NCBI GenBank assembly: GCA_028713055.1
Contig: JAQTOX010000005.1
Span: forward strand, 1-45,971
DNA from: Methylococcales bacterium
GTDB lineage: Bacteria; Pseudomonadota; Gammaproteobacteria; Methylococcales; Methylomonadaceae
Direction: 5' to 3'
Length of the DNA: 45,971 bases
Shown: piece by piece, positions 19,586 to 28,366 of the stretch
How positions within the stretch are numbered: the first letter of the stretch is position 1
How the letters are laid out: the number at the start of each line of letters is the position of its first letter
Translations under genes and position numbers: made by a program
Notes under the pieces: generated by a model
What the model saw: only the letters and a program-made list of their open reading frames with translations
The model's database searches: none
Told to the model about the DNA's origin: nothing

Positions 19586-20197
19586 TTAGTGTTGTGCTTT
19601 CAAATACTTTTCAACGCCGGTCAACGCAATATCGTTGACAATCTCCTCCATAGCTGAGGCAACTTCTACCTTAGGTTGTGTTGCGCTTACTACAGCTTTT
19701 TTTGCCAAATATTTGCTGACATTGCTGATCTTGGTTTCTGGGAGGTTTTGCAAATAGCTTTCAACACGAGTAGGCTTCGCTTTAGGTGGTGCATTACGTT
19801 CTGCAATTGCTTTTTGCAACATGTATTTTGTAACGCCACTTGTTGGAGTTTGATCCTGATTAGCTAAATACTTCGCTACGCCAGTCCTGACAATCGGTGC
19901 GCTCTCTTTGTTATTATTCAAATATTTCGCAACACCACTCAGAATTACAACAGGCTTGCTTTTTTCCGCAATCGCTTGTCTAGCTAAATACTTTGCCACA
20001 CCGCTCGGGCGATTTTGTTCTTGTTCTTTTAGATATTTCGCTACACCACTTAACGTAGTTGACGGTTTTTCGTCCAAATAACGACTTACACCCGTGCGAA
20101 CATCAGACGAATCCGGCGCAGAAACAATCGCATTTCGTGTTGTTGTACTGTAAGCATCTTCTGATCGCGCACCAAAAAGACTTGAGAAAAAGCCCAT
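19586..20197 (-). CDS. Uncharacterised soluble protein with nine [ST]GVxKYL-type motifs
   Basis: 203 aa; motifs TGVSRYL, SGVAKYL (x3), TGVAKYL, SGVTKYM, TRVESYL, SNVSKYL, TGVEKYL. No family recognised. Confidence 0.85.
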   Translation of the reverse strand: MGFFSSLFGARSEDAYSTTTRNAIVSAPDSSDVRTGVSRYLDEKPSTTLSGVAKYLKEQEQNRPSGVAKYLARQAIAEKSKPVVILSGVAKYLNNNKESAPIVRTGVAKYLANQDQTPTSGVTKYMLQKAIAERNAPPKAKPTRVESYLQNLPETKISNVSKYLAKKAVVSATQPKVEVASAMEEIVNDIALTGVEKYLKAQH

Positions 20198-20199
20198 AA

Positions 20200-20859
20200 C
20201 TACCCCCGATTCGCGTCATTTTGAGCAGCTGCAGCTTTTTGAGCAAGGTTTTGTTTAGCAATATAACGTGCAACGTTAGTTGGTTTACCAACACGATCCA
20301 AATATTTAGTCACGCCAGAAACTTTAGGAATTCGTGCATTTAAGTAACGGGTTACACCAGTTTCTTGTGGTGCAGAAGACGTTTCGTTTGAAACAGAACT
20401 TCCACCAAAAATTCCAGCAAATTTAGGACATCTTGAGGCAGCAAAACCTGCTACAACTAAAGCACCTAAAAGTAATAAATTAGTCTTATCGCCTTCTTTT
20501 TCAGCTTTGGAAATAGCCGCTTCTTCCATGATAACTGCACCGGCACTGGTTGTATATTCAGAAACGGGTGCCGATTTGCTTGGTTTGTAAGTGTCATCTT
20601 TGAACAAAATTTTTGGTTCAAAGTTCGATGCTGGATATTTTGAATCGTCAGCAGCAGAAACAACTGGAGCCGGAGTAGATACCTCGGCTGTCGCCACTTT
20701 TGTGGCTGGAGTAGAAGCTGGTGTTGATTTTACAGATTCATCTTGATAAAGAACTTTTGGTTCAAAATCTGCGGCTGGATATTGACCTGCATGAGCCGCG
20801 AGCGGACTCGCTACAAGCAATGCAACGATAGCACCTTGGAGTAAATTATTTTTTTTCAC
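20200..20859 (-). CDS. Uncharacterised membrane-anchored protein: signal peptide, two YPAxxFEPK repeats, one TM, C-terminal tail with three GVxKYL-type motifs
   Basis: MKKNNLLQGAIVALLVASPLAAHAG signal peptide; QYPAADFEPKVLYQDES and KYPASNFEPKILFKDDT; TM TNLLLLGALVVAGFAAS; tail TGVTRYL, SGVTKYL, TNVARYI. Confidence 0.85.
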   Translation of the reverse strand: MKKNNLLQGAIVALLVASPLAAHAGQYPAADFEPKVLYQDESVKSTPASTPATKVATAEVSTPAPVVSAADDSKYPASNFEPKILFKDDTYKPSKSAPVSEYTTSAGAVIMEEAAISKAEKEGDKTNLLLLGALVVAGFAASRCPKFAGIFGGSSVSNETSSAPQETGVTRYLNARIPKVSGVTKYLDRVGKPTNVARYIAKQNLAQKAAAAQNDANRG

Positions 20860-20884
20860 ATTGACACCTATTATTGTTATATAA

Positions 20885-20918
20885 AGTCAAAACCTCGATT
20901 AGTCGTGACCAATCGAGG
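20885..20918 (-). terminator. Intrinsic-terminator-like hairpin between tkt and the motif genes
   Basis: Minus-strand transcript CCTCGATT-(10 nt)-AATCGAGG followed by TTTTGACTTT. Confidence 0.6.
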
Positions 20919-20940
20919 ACTTGTGCTAAAAATTTTAAAG

Positions 20941-22926
20941 TTAAAGCACGGCTTTAACGTGCTTGACGACGTTCTCGGTTGTGAAACCGAAATGTTCGAA
21001 CAATGCGTTGCCCGGTGCAGATTCGCCGAATGTATCGATACCGACTACGCCGCCCTCTAAACCAACATACTTGCGCCAAAAATCAGTGATACCGGCTTCG
21101 ATAGCAACACGTTTCACGTTCGGTAACAAAATGCTGTTTTTGTAGGCTTGATCTTGACGATCGAAAACGTTGGTTGAAGGCATTGAAACCACGCGAGCAT
21201 GAATTCCTTCCGCCGCTAAAGCTACTTGTGCTTTCATCGCTAATGTCACTTCTGAACCTGTCGCAATTAAAATAACCGCTATATCGCCAGCCGCTTCAGA
21301 GACAACATAAGCTCCTTTACGCATCGCCGCGATCTGCACATCATCATGTGCAATCGCGGGAATACCCTGACGACTTAACACCAAACTGCTCGGACCAGTT
21401 TTGCGTTCAATTGCACAAACCCACGAAACCGCAGTTTCGGTTGAATCCGCAGGTCGCCATACGTCCATATTTGGGATATAACGCAACGCTGACGTATTTT
21501 CGATAGGTTGATGCGTTGGACCATCTTCGCCCTGACCTATTGAATCGTGTGTTAATACCGCGATGGTCTGCACTTTCATCAGTGCTGCCATTCGTAAGGC
21601 GCTTTTAGCATAATCAGAGAACATGTGGAACGTACCGCCGAATGGCAACAAACCACCATGCAATGTCATGCCGTTCATGATAGCGTACATACCAAATTCG
21701 CGTACACCATAAGAAATGTAGTTACCTGGCTCTTTACCGCTGACGTGTTTGAAACTTGCACAACTGGTTAGGTTTGAACCTGTCAAATCCGCAGAACCAC
21801 CTAAGAACTCAGGCAAAATTTCAGCTAATCCCGCAATCGCTTTTTGCGATGCTTGACGAGACGCTAAATTTTCACCTTTTTCGTTGGTTGCTTTAATGAA
21901 TGCTTCAGTAACTTCTTGCCAGTTCGCAGGCAAATCGCCTGCCATACGGCGTGTGAACTCTGCGGCTAATTCTGGGAACTCTGTAGCATAGGCTGCAAAT
22001 TTTGCATCCCAAGTGGATTCAATTGCGGCACCTTTTGCTTTTGCATCCCAACCCGCATAAACGTTTGCTGGAATTACAAAGGCTTCATAATCCCAACCTA
22101 AAGCCGCTTTAGTCAAATTGATTTCGGGTTGACCTAAAGCGGCACCATGACATTCATGCGTACCGCCTTTATTTGGTGAACCAAAACCAATTGTTGTTTT
22201 GCAGCAAATTAGGGTAGGCATGTCAATTATGCCTTTAGCCAACCCAATTGCTTTAGATATTTCTTCGGGATTATGTCCATCTACAGATAAGACATGCCAA
22301 CCGTAGGCTTCAAAACGTTTTACAGTATCATCCGTGTACCAGCCTTCAATATGACCATCAATAGAAATACCGTTATCATCCCAAAAAGCAACTAATTTTC
22401 CTAAACCCCAAGTACCGGCTAAGGCACATGCTTCGTGTGATACACCTTCCATCAAACAGCCATCACCTAAGAAAACATAGGTGTGATGGTCAACAATTGT
22501 GTGATCAGGACGATTGAATTCATGTGCCAACAATTTTTCTGCCATTGCAAAACCAACACCGTTGGTAATTCCTTGACCTAATGGTCCAGTGGTAGTTTCA
22601 ACACCAGGTGTGTAACCGTATTCAGGATGACCAGGGCATTTAGAGTGCAATTGACGGAACGATTGCAATTCTTCCATCGGTAAATCGTAGCCTGTCAAAT
22701 GCAACAATGAATAAATTAGCATTGAGCCATGACCATTCGATAATACGAAACGATCACGATCTGCCCAATTCGGATTAGTTGGGTTATGTTTTAAATAATC
22801 GTTCCACAACACTTCGGCGATGTCCGCCATACCCATCGGCGCACCCGGATGTCCTGAATTTGCTTTTTGAACGGCATCCATGCTCAACGCACGTATGGCG
22901 TTAGCCAATTCTCTACGCGATGTCAT
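20941..22926 (-). CDS. tkt: Transketolase
   Basis: [71 protein letters not shown]. Confidence 0.97.
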   Translation of the reverse strand: MTSRRELANAIRALSMDAVQKANSGHPGAPMGMADIAEVLWNDYLKHNPTNPNWADRDRFVLSNGHGSMLIYSLLHLTGYDLPMEELQSFRQLHSKCPGHPEYGYTPGVETTTGPLGQGITNGVGFAMAEKLLAHEFNRPDHTIVDHHTYVFLGDGCLMEGVSHEACALAGTWGLGKLVAFWDDNGISIDGHIEGWYTDDTVKRFEAYGWHVLSVDGHNPEEISKAIGLAKGIIDMPTLICCKTTIGFGSPNKGGTHECHGAALGQPEINLTKAALGWDYEAFVIPANVYAGWDAKAKGAAIESTWDAKFAAYATEFPELAAEFTRRMAGDLPANWQEVTEAFIKATNEKGENLASRQASQKAIAGLAEILPEFLGGSADLTGSNLTSCASFKHVSGKEPGNYISYGVREFGMYAIMNGMTLHGGLLPFGGTFHMFSDYAKSALRMAALMKVQTIAVLTHDSIGQGEDGPTHQPIENTSALRYIPNMDVWRPADSTETAVSWVCAIERKTGPSSLVLSRQGIPAIAHDDVQIAAMRKGAYVVSEAAGDIAVILIATGSEVTLAMKAQVALAAEGIHARVVSMPSTNVFDRQDQAYKNSILLPNVKRVAIEAGITDFWRKYVGLEGGVVGIDTFGESAPGNALFEHFGFTTENVVKHVKAVL

Positions 22927-22950
22927 ATTATTTTCCTTTGGTTAAGTGTT

Positions 22951-22987
22951 AAAAAAATTGCACTACCAAACTTCTTCAATAGTGCAA
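22951..22987 (-). terminator. Intrinsic terminator between phi and tkt
   Basis: Minus-strand TTGCACTA-(14 nt)-TAGTGCAA followed by a T tract (TTTTTTT). Confidence 0.7.
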
Positions 22988-23002
22988 CCGGTATATTCTG
23001 AC

Positions 23003-23038
23003 GTTAAAAGCGAACGACAGAAGTCACTCGCTTTTAAC
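23003..23038 (-). other. Second stem-loop in the phi-tkt intergenic region
   Basis: GTTAAAAGCGA (23003-23013) and TCGCTTTTAAC (23028-23038): 11-bp stem, 14-nt loop. Confidence 0.65.
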
Positions 23039-23046
23039 TCGATTTT

Positions 23047-23580
23047 TTATTCTAAATTAGCGTGTCTTGAACGCATGATTTCTTCTGGAATGCCTTTCTC
23101 ATGAATAATGTGAGAAATTGTGGATTCCAAAAAGAGCAATGTTGACAATTCAAATACCGTTCCCATAGGCATTCCAACGACTTTGCCGTACAACTCAGAT
23201 TTTCCGATTTGAAACAAACCGTCTGCCATATCGCCGATTGTTGATTTCGATTGTGCAGAAATCAGCATGATTTTCGCGCCAATTCTCTTTGCACTTTTAG
23301 TAAAAGCAACTAACTGTTCAGTTTCGCCTGAACCTGAAATGACAATTAACAAATCACCCGCTTGAATACTAGGAGTAACGATTTCACCTACAACATTGAC
23401 GTTATAACCACCATGCACCAACCGCATCGCAAAGAAATTGCCAACCAGTTTTGAACGACCCGCACCCGCAATAAAAATGCGTGAAGCCGCGTCGAGCATA
23501 GCGGTTAATTTTTCATCATATGATTCTTCTGTTGCCTCAAGAATACCGGTGATTTTATCTAAGATAAGTTGTTGGTGCAT
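23047..23580 (-). CDS. hxlB: 6-phospho-3-hexuloisomerase
   Basis: SIS-domain protein: RIFIAGAGRSKLVGNFFAMRLVHGGYNVNVVGEIVTPSIQAGDLLIVISGSGET; adjacent to HPS. Confidence 0.94.
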   Translation of the reverse strand: MHQQLILDKITGILEATEESYDEKLTAMLDAASRIFIAGAGRSKLVGNFFAMRLVHGGYNVNVVGEIVTPSIQAGDLLIVISGSGETEQLVAFTKSAKRIGAKIMLISAQSKSTIGDMADGLFQIGKSELYGKVVGMPMGTVFELSTLLFLESTISHIIHEKGIPEEIMRSRHANLE

Positions 23581-23594
23581 AAGAGTTCCTTTAA

Positions 23595-24236
23595 TTAAAC
23601 AGCGTCAACTAATTCACGGATTTCACGAGCTGCTTCAGCAGGTGAAGCAGCACCATAAATTGCCGCGCCAACAACGATAATGCTCGCGCCTGCACGAACT
23701 ACGTCTTGAACAGTTTTAGCGTTGATACCGCCAGCAACTGAAATGCGTGCGCCTAAACCCAAACCAGCAATTTCATTCAAATCAGCAAAAGGTGTGTGAC
23801 CAGCTGCTTGAGCGTCTAAACCTGTGTGAATACCTAAAATTTGTGCGCCTGCTGCAACTGATGCACGAGCGCAAGCCGCTTTGTCGTCAACATTGATTAA
23901 GTCGATTTGAACTTCAGCGGCGTTAGCATTAGCCGCTTTGATTACGCCTTTGATTGTTGCTAAACCAGAAACCCCTAAAACAGTCACAATGTCTGCACCA
24001 GCGGCGTAGAAAGGAGTTGCTTCATATTCGCCAGCGTCCATCGTTTTCAAATCAACTAACAACAATTTGTCAGGGAATTCTGCACGTAACGCTTTTACTA
24101 AATTGATGCCATTGTGTTTGATGCAAGGTGTGCCGATTTCGAAAATATCAACGAATGGGGCAACTTGTTTCGCCAATGAAATAGTTGCATCGAAATCTAA
24201 TGAATCTAATGCCATTTGAATCAATGGTTTTGCCAT
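23595..24236 (-). CDS. hxlA: 3-hexulose-6-phosphate synthase
   Basis: MAKPLIQMALDSLDFDATISLAKQVAPFVDIFEIGTPCIKHNGINLVKALRAEFPDKLLLVDLKTMDAGEYEATPFYAAGADIVTVLG. Start chosen at MAKPL (24236) rather than MYIMAKPL (24245). Confidence 0.96.
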   Translation of the reverse strand: MAKPLIQMALDSLDFDATISLAKQVAPFVDIFEIGTPCIKHNGINLVKALRAEFPDKLLLVDLKTMDAGEYEATPFYAAGADIVTVLGVSGLATIKGVIKAANANAAEVQIDLINVDDKAACARASVAAGAQILGIHTGLDAQAAGHTPFADLNEIAGLGLGARISVAGGINAKTVQDVVRAGASIIVVGAAIYGAASPAEAAREIRELVDAV

Positions 24237-24301
24237 GATGTACACTCCAAAAAAGTTATAGTTATAGTTAAAATTGTTACGCTAATTTATGCGGAGCTAA
24301 C

Positions 24302-24329
24302 TTTAAAGTACAAGGGGTAGCAATGTCAA
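24302..24329 (-). promoter_or_regulatory. Candidate sigma70-type promoter for the RuMP genes
   Basis: On the minus strand TTGACA (24324-24329), 16 nt, TTTAAA (24302-24307), about 65 nt upstream of the hxlA start. Confidence 0.45.
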
Positions 24330-24342
24330 TGCAAAATGCGCC

Positions 24343-26004
24343 CTAATCCTTTTGCCCGTTATCACGCAGGGTCACAGTGCGATTGAACACCAATTTTTCT
24401 GGCATACTGTCTGTGTCCAAACAAAAGTAGCCTGTACGTTCAAATTGATAACGATTTGCTAAGGTTGCATTTTTCAAACTCGCCTCAACACGGCAATTTC
24501 CCAAAATTTGCAGCGAATTCGGATTCACAACATCTAAAAAATTTTCTTCATTATCGGGTTGTGGCACCGTAAATAAATGATTATACAAACGAATTTCTGC
24601 CGCGTACGACTGCGTCTCCGAAACCCAGTGAATTACACCTTTCGCTTTACGACCTTCGGGGGTTTTACCTAAGGTATTTTCGTCATAGCTGCAACGTAAT
24701 TCGATAATTTCACCGTCTGCATTTTTAATCACTTCATTACAACGAATCACATACGCGCCACGCAAACGCACTTCTTCGCCTTGACTTAAACGTTTGTATT
24801 TTGGCGGCGGATTTTCTGAAAAATCGTCACGTTCAATCAAAATCGTTTTTGAAAATGGTACGATTCTCTTACCGAATTCTTCACGCTGCGGATGATTACT
24901 AACTTCTAAATTTTCAATTTTGTCGTCAGAATAATTGGTAATCACGACGCGCAACGGTTCTAAAACCGCCATCGCCCGAAACGCATTGACGTTCAAATCT
25001 TCACGGATGCAATACTCCAAAACCCCCATTTCAATCCACGAATTCTGTTTAGTAATTCCAATACGTTCACAAAAATATTTAATTGCTTGCGGTGTAAAAC
25101 CTGCACGGCGTAGACCTGCAATGGTTGGCATTCGTGGATCATCCCAGCCTGAAACATGTTTTTCCGTCACTAGCTGATTCAATTTACGCTTGCTGACAAT
25201 CGTATATTCGAGTTGCAAACGGGCAAATTCAATTTGCTGCGGATGACATGGCGTTTCCAATTGCTCTAAAACCCAATCATAAAGTGGACGGTGATCAGCA
25301 AATTCCAACGTACAAAGCGAATGGGTAATACCTTCGATTGCGTCAGAAAGACAATGTGTATAATCGTACATCGGATAAATACACCACGCATCGCCTGTAC
25401 GTTGATGATGCACGCGGCGAATGCGGTAAATTGCAGGATCACGTAAATTCATATTCGGTGAAGCCATATCGATTTTGGCACGTAAAACGTATTCACCATC
25501 GGCAAATTCACCTGCTCGCATTCTCGAAAATAAATCTAAATTTTCTTCAATTGAACGATTTCGATCAGGACTTTCTTTGCCGGCTTCTGTCAATGTGCCA
25601 CGATAAAGGCGAATTTCTTCTGCCGACAAACTATCTACATAAGCTAAATTTTTCTTAATCAGTTCGACTGCATATTGATAAAGTTGCTCAAAATAATCTG
25701 ACGCATGGCGTAATTCAGTCCATTCAAATCCCAACCAATTCACATCACGTTTAATCGAATCCATATATTCGACACTTTCTTTTTCGGGATTTGTATCGTC
25801 GAAACGCAAGTTGCAAGTGCCGTTATTTTCTAATGCCGTACCGAAATTTAAACAAATTGATTTCGCGTGACCGATGTGTAAATAGCCGTTTGGTTCAGGT
25901 GGAAAACGAGTGGCGACCTTGCCATCATTTTTGTTTGCTGACAAATCACTAGCGATAATTTGGCGAATAAAATTCGCAGGTAAAGTTGTTTCTGGGGTTT
26001 GCAT
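24343..26004 (-). CDS. glnS: Glutaminyl-tRNA synthetase
   Basis: [45 protein letters not shown]. Confidence 0.97.
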   Translation of the reverse strand: MQTPETTLPANFIRQIIASDLSANKNDGKVATRFPPEPNGYLHIGHAKSICLNFGTALENNGTCNLRFDDTNPEKESVEYMDSIKRDVNWLGFEWTELRHASDYFEQLYQYAVELIKKNLAYVDSLSAEEIRLYRGTLTEAGKESPDRNRSIEENLDLFSRMRAGEFADGEYVLRAKIDMASPNMNLRDPAIYRIRRVHHQRTGDAWCIYPMYDYTHCLSDAIEGITHSLCTLEFADHRPLYDWVLEQLETPCHPQQIEFARLQLEYTIVSKRKLNQLVTEKHVSGWDDPRMPTIAGLRRAGFTPQAIKYFCERIGITKQNSWIEMGVLEYCIREDLNVNAFRAMAVLEPLRVVITNYSDDKIENLEVSNHPQREEFGKRIVPFSKTILIERDDFSENPPPKYKRLSQGEEVRLRGAYVIRCNEVIKNADGEIIELRCSYDENTLGKTPEGRKAKGVIHWVSETQSYAAEIRLYNHLFTVPQPDNEENFLDVVNPNSLQILGNCRVEASLKNATLANRYQFERTGYFCLDTDSMPEKLVFNRTVTLRDNGQKD

Positions 26005-26212
26005 AATAGTTTTAAATTAAAAGTGAAAATTTGGTGGGTCATGGTAAAGGAATCTTAAAATGCTAACAAGGCAGATAGTGTGCCGTTTCAGGAAAAATGC
26101 AATGAAAAATATTTGTTTGTTCAGTGCTATAGATTGTTTTACCATTCAGTTCGATTAGCCGTTCTGGCTAACTGTAGACTGTAAAACATAACAAATAATG
26201 ACGAGGTGGATT

Positions 26213-27007
26213 ATGCTTAAAAAACTTTCTTTTACTGCTACCGTTTTGGCGTTAGCGACAACTTGTGGTTCTGCAATCGCAGATAATAAAAAACCCGTAA
26301 CACCAGTGGATCCGACTCCAACGTGTAAAGATCTGCCAAATTTTGCCTCTTTAGCCGCGGCATTGTCCGCAGCCCAAGCTCAAGACAATGGTGGCTTTGC
26401 GTTAAATATGTGGGGAACAATTGTGAATCGCGACGGTGAAGTTTGTGCTGTTGCAAAAACAGGCACTAACCGTGGAGATCAGTGGCCTGGGAGTCGAGTG
26501 ATTTCTGCTCAAAAAGCCAATACCGCAAATGCGTTCAGTTTGCCTGGATTGGCATTATCGACTGCGAATTTATATTCCGCTGTTCAACCAGGTGGTAGTT
26601 TATTCGGATTACAGGAAAGTAATCCTGTAGACACAACGGTTGCTTATGGTGGTGTTTCTAAAAAATTTGGGACGGTTAACGATCCGTTGGTTGGCAGAAG
26701 AATTGGTGGCGTAAACGTGTTTGGTGGTGGATTAGCGTTATATAACGCTTCTGGTACATTAGTTGGTGCAATCGGTGTGAGTGGTGATAGCTCTTGTGCC
26801 GACCACAACATTGCATGGAGAACGCGCCACGCTTTAGGTTTTGACAAAGTTCCTGTGACGGGAGTTGCACCTGATAAATCTGACAATATCATTTTTGATA
26901 TTGGGGCTGATGGTAAAAGTGTAGGCGGTTGGGGACATCCAACTTGCAATGCTAACAGTGCAACAGCCAACACAACAGTGTTAGGCGTAGCACCAATAGC
27001 TAAGTAA
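26213..27007 (+). CDS. Exported GlcG/HbpS-like heme-binding-type protein (DUF336-like)
   Basis: MLKKLSFTATVLALATTCGSAIA signal peptide; VNRDGEVCAVAKTG...SRVISAQKANTANAFSLP...GGLALYNASGTLVGAIGVSGDSSCADHNIAWRTRHALGF. ATG at 26213 preceded by GAGGTGG. Confidence 0.8.
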   Translation: MLKKLSFTATVLALATTCGSAIADNKKPVTPVDPTPTCKDLPNFASLAAALSAAQAQDNGGFALNMWGTIVNRDGEVCAVAKTGTNRGDQWPGSRVISAQKANTANAFSLPGLALSTANLYSAVQPGGSLFGLQESNPVDTTVAYGGVSKKFGTVNDPLVGRRIGGVNVFGGGLALYNASGTLVGAIGVSGDSSCADHNIAWRTRHALGFDKVPVTGVAPDKSDNIIFDIGADGKSVGGWGHPTCNANSATANTTVLGVAPIAK

Positions 27008-27030
27008 TGCTCATGTAGGGCGAGTGATGT

Positions 27031-27855
27031 TTACTTGCCCTGCTCTTTCGATTTTAATAATTGTGTATTGTCTGCATTGATTACTTTATCAATCCAACTA
27101 TAAATTCGCTTCACCAATAGTCCGTCGTCGTGTAAATACAAATGCCCTTCGTTATCGAGTTTCACTTGGCGATAATTCGTATTTATTTTCCCCGTAACTT
27201 GCCGTTCTCTTGCGCTGCTTACCACATTCGGCATATCCAATGCGCCATAAATATCCAACATTGGTAGCGTTATTTTAGAAATGAGTGACAACGTTTGAGC
27301 AGATACCTCATTAGTTTCTGGTACTGGCAAACTAATGGTCACTAAGGCTTTCACATTTTCATTTTTCATATCCGCTAACGCATAACTCGCCATCAAACTT
27401 CCTAAACCGTAGCCAATCACAACGACTTTTTCAGCCTTTTCTTTTTTTGCAAAATCTAAGGCGGCAATTAAACGTATTTTTGCATCAGGAAAAAGTGCGT
27501 AGTAATCCTGAACAGGCGCACTTGCTTCACGGACAGGCATTTGAATCGATAAAGTTGCCCAATGATGTTCGGGAAAAAACGTACGTAAATTTCTAATTAT
27601 CGCTTGTTGATTTGGATGACCGCCAACGTCATGTAACAAAATGATGATGCCAGAACGGGGATTTTTGGCTGTGTCGGTGTACAAACTTAAAAACTTTTTG
27701 CCCGCTGTTTCGAGCCAAACGGTTTGTCCAACATTTAATGTTTTTTGAATATCGGCGGCAAATTCTGCCTCTCGTTTTTCATCACTTGCCACGCAGGTCA
27801 ACACACTACATAAATAAAGTGCGAGGCTAACGTGGGTTAATTTTTTGATGAACAT
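27031..27855 (-). CDS. DUF3530-like exported alpha/beta hydrolase
   Basis: Signal peptide; SGIIILLHDVGGHPNQQAIIRNLRTFFPEHHWATLSIQMP; VVVIGYGLGSLMASYALAD. Confidence 0.75.
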   Translation of the reverse strand: MFIKKLTHVSLALYLCSVLTCVASDEKREAEFAADIQKTLNVGQTVWLETAGKKFLSLYTDTAKNPRSGIIILLHDVGGHPNQQAIIRNLRTFFPEHHWATLSIQMPVREASAPVQDYYALFPDAKIRLIAALDFAKKEKAEKVVVIGYGLGSLMASYALADMKNENVKALVTISLPVPETNEVSAQTLSLISKITLPMLDIYGALDMPNVVSSARERQVTGKINTNYRQVKLDNEGHLYLHDDGLLVKRIYSWIDKVINADNTQLLKSKEQGK

Positions 27856-27870
27856 ACGAGATTCCTAAAA

Positions 27871-28305
27871 TTACATGTTGTAAATAACGTCACGATTACC
27901 ACTTTTGGGATCGCTGATTTTTTCTTTCACGTCCGATTTTGCTTTTCCTTGCTTAATACGATCACGATCATATTTCGCCATCATTTCTTCCCACGTTTTG
28001 TATTGCTGATATTCAGCGAAACCTTCGGCTTTACGTTTTTCATAAATTTCTTTGCCCATTGCGATAATCTCACTCGCCTTTTTACCATCGACAGCGGCTA
28101 AAAATTCAGCATTATCCTTTTTTGCATCGCGTATCATCCAAAATGACATTTCATATTCGACACGCATATCTTCCTGCAAGTGATTTTTAATCATTTTGAC
28201 AGATCTGTAAGCTGTTTTTTCGCTGTGTGCGTTAATTTTGTCACCACTACATGCTGCCAACATTGTGCAACTGAGCATTAACAAAATAAGTGGGAGTTTC
28301 TTCAT
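27871..28305 (-). CDS. Small putative lipoprotein
   Basis: MKKLPLILLMLSCTMLAACSGD lipobox LAAC; remainder charged, no recognised family. Confidence 0.75.
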   Translation of the reverse strand: MKKLPLILLMLSCTMLAACSGDKINAHSEKTAYRSVKMIKNHLQEDMRVEYEMSFWMIRDAKKDNAEFLAAVDGKKASEIIAMGKEIYEKRKAEGFAEYQQYKTWEEMMAKYDRDRIKQGKAKSDVKEKISDPKSGNRDVIYNM

Positions 28306-28366
28306 TACAAGTGCCTCGAATTAAACGTAAAATAGTGGGTCATTATAAACCGAAGCCATTTTTTTT

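Noticed and set aside
19590-20110. Recurrent DNA segments such as AAATA(C/T)TT(C/T)GC(A/T)AC(A/G)CC, considered as a CRISPR-like or tandem DNA repeat
   Set aside because: Repeats are short, degenerate at wobble positions and in frame; they reflect the repeated protein motif, not a CRISPR array.
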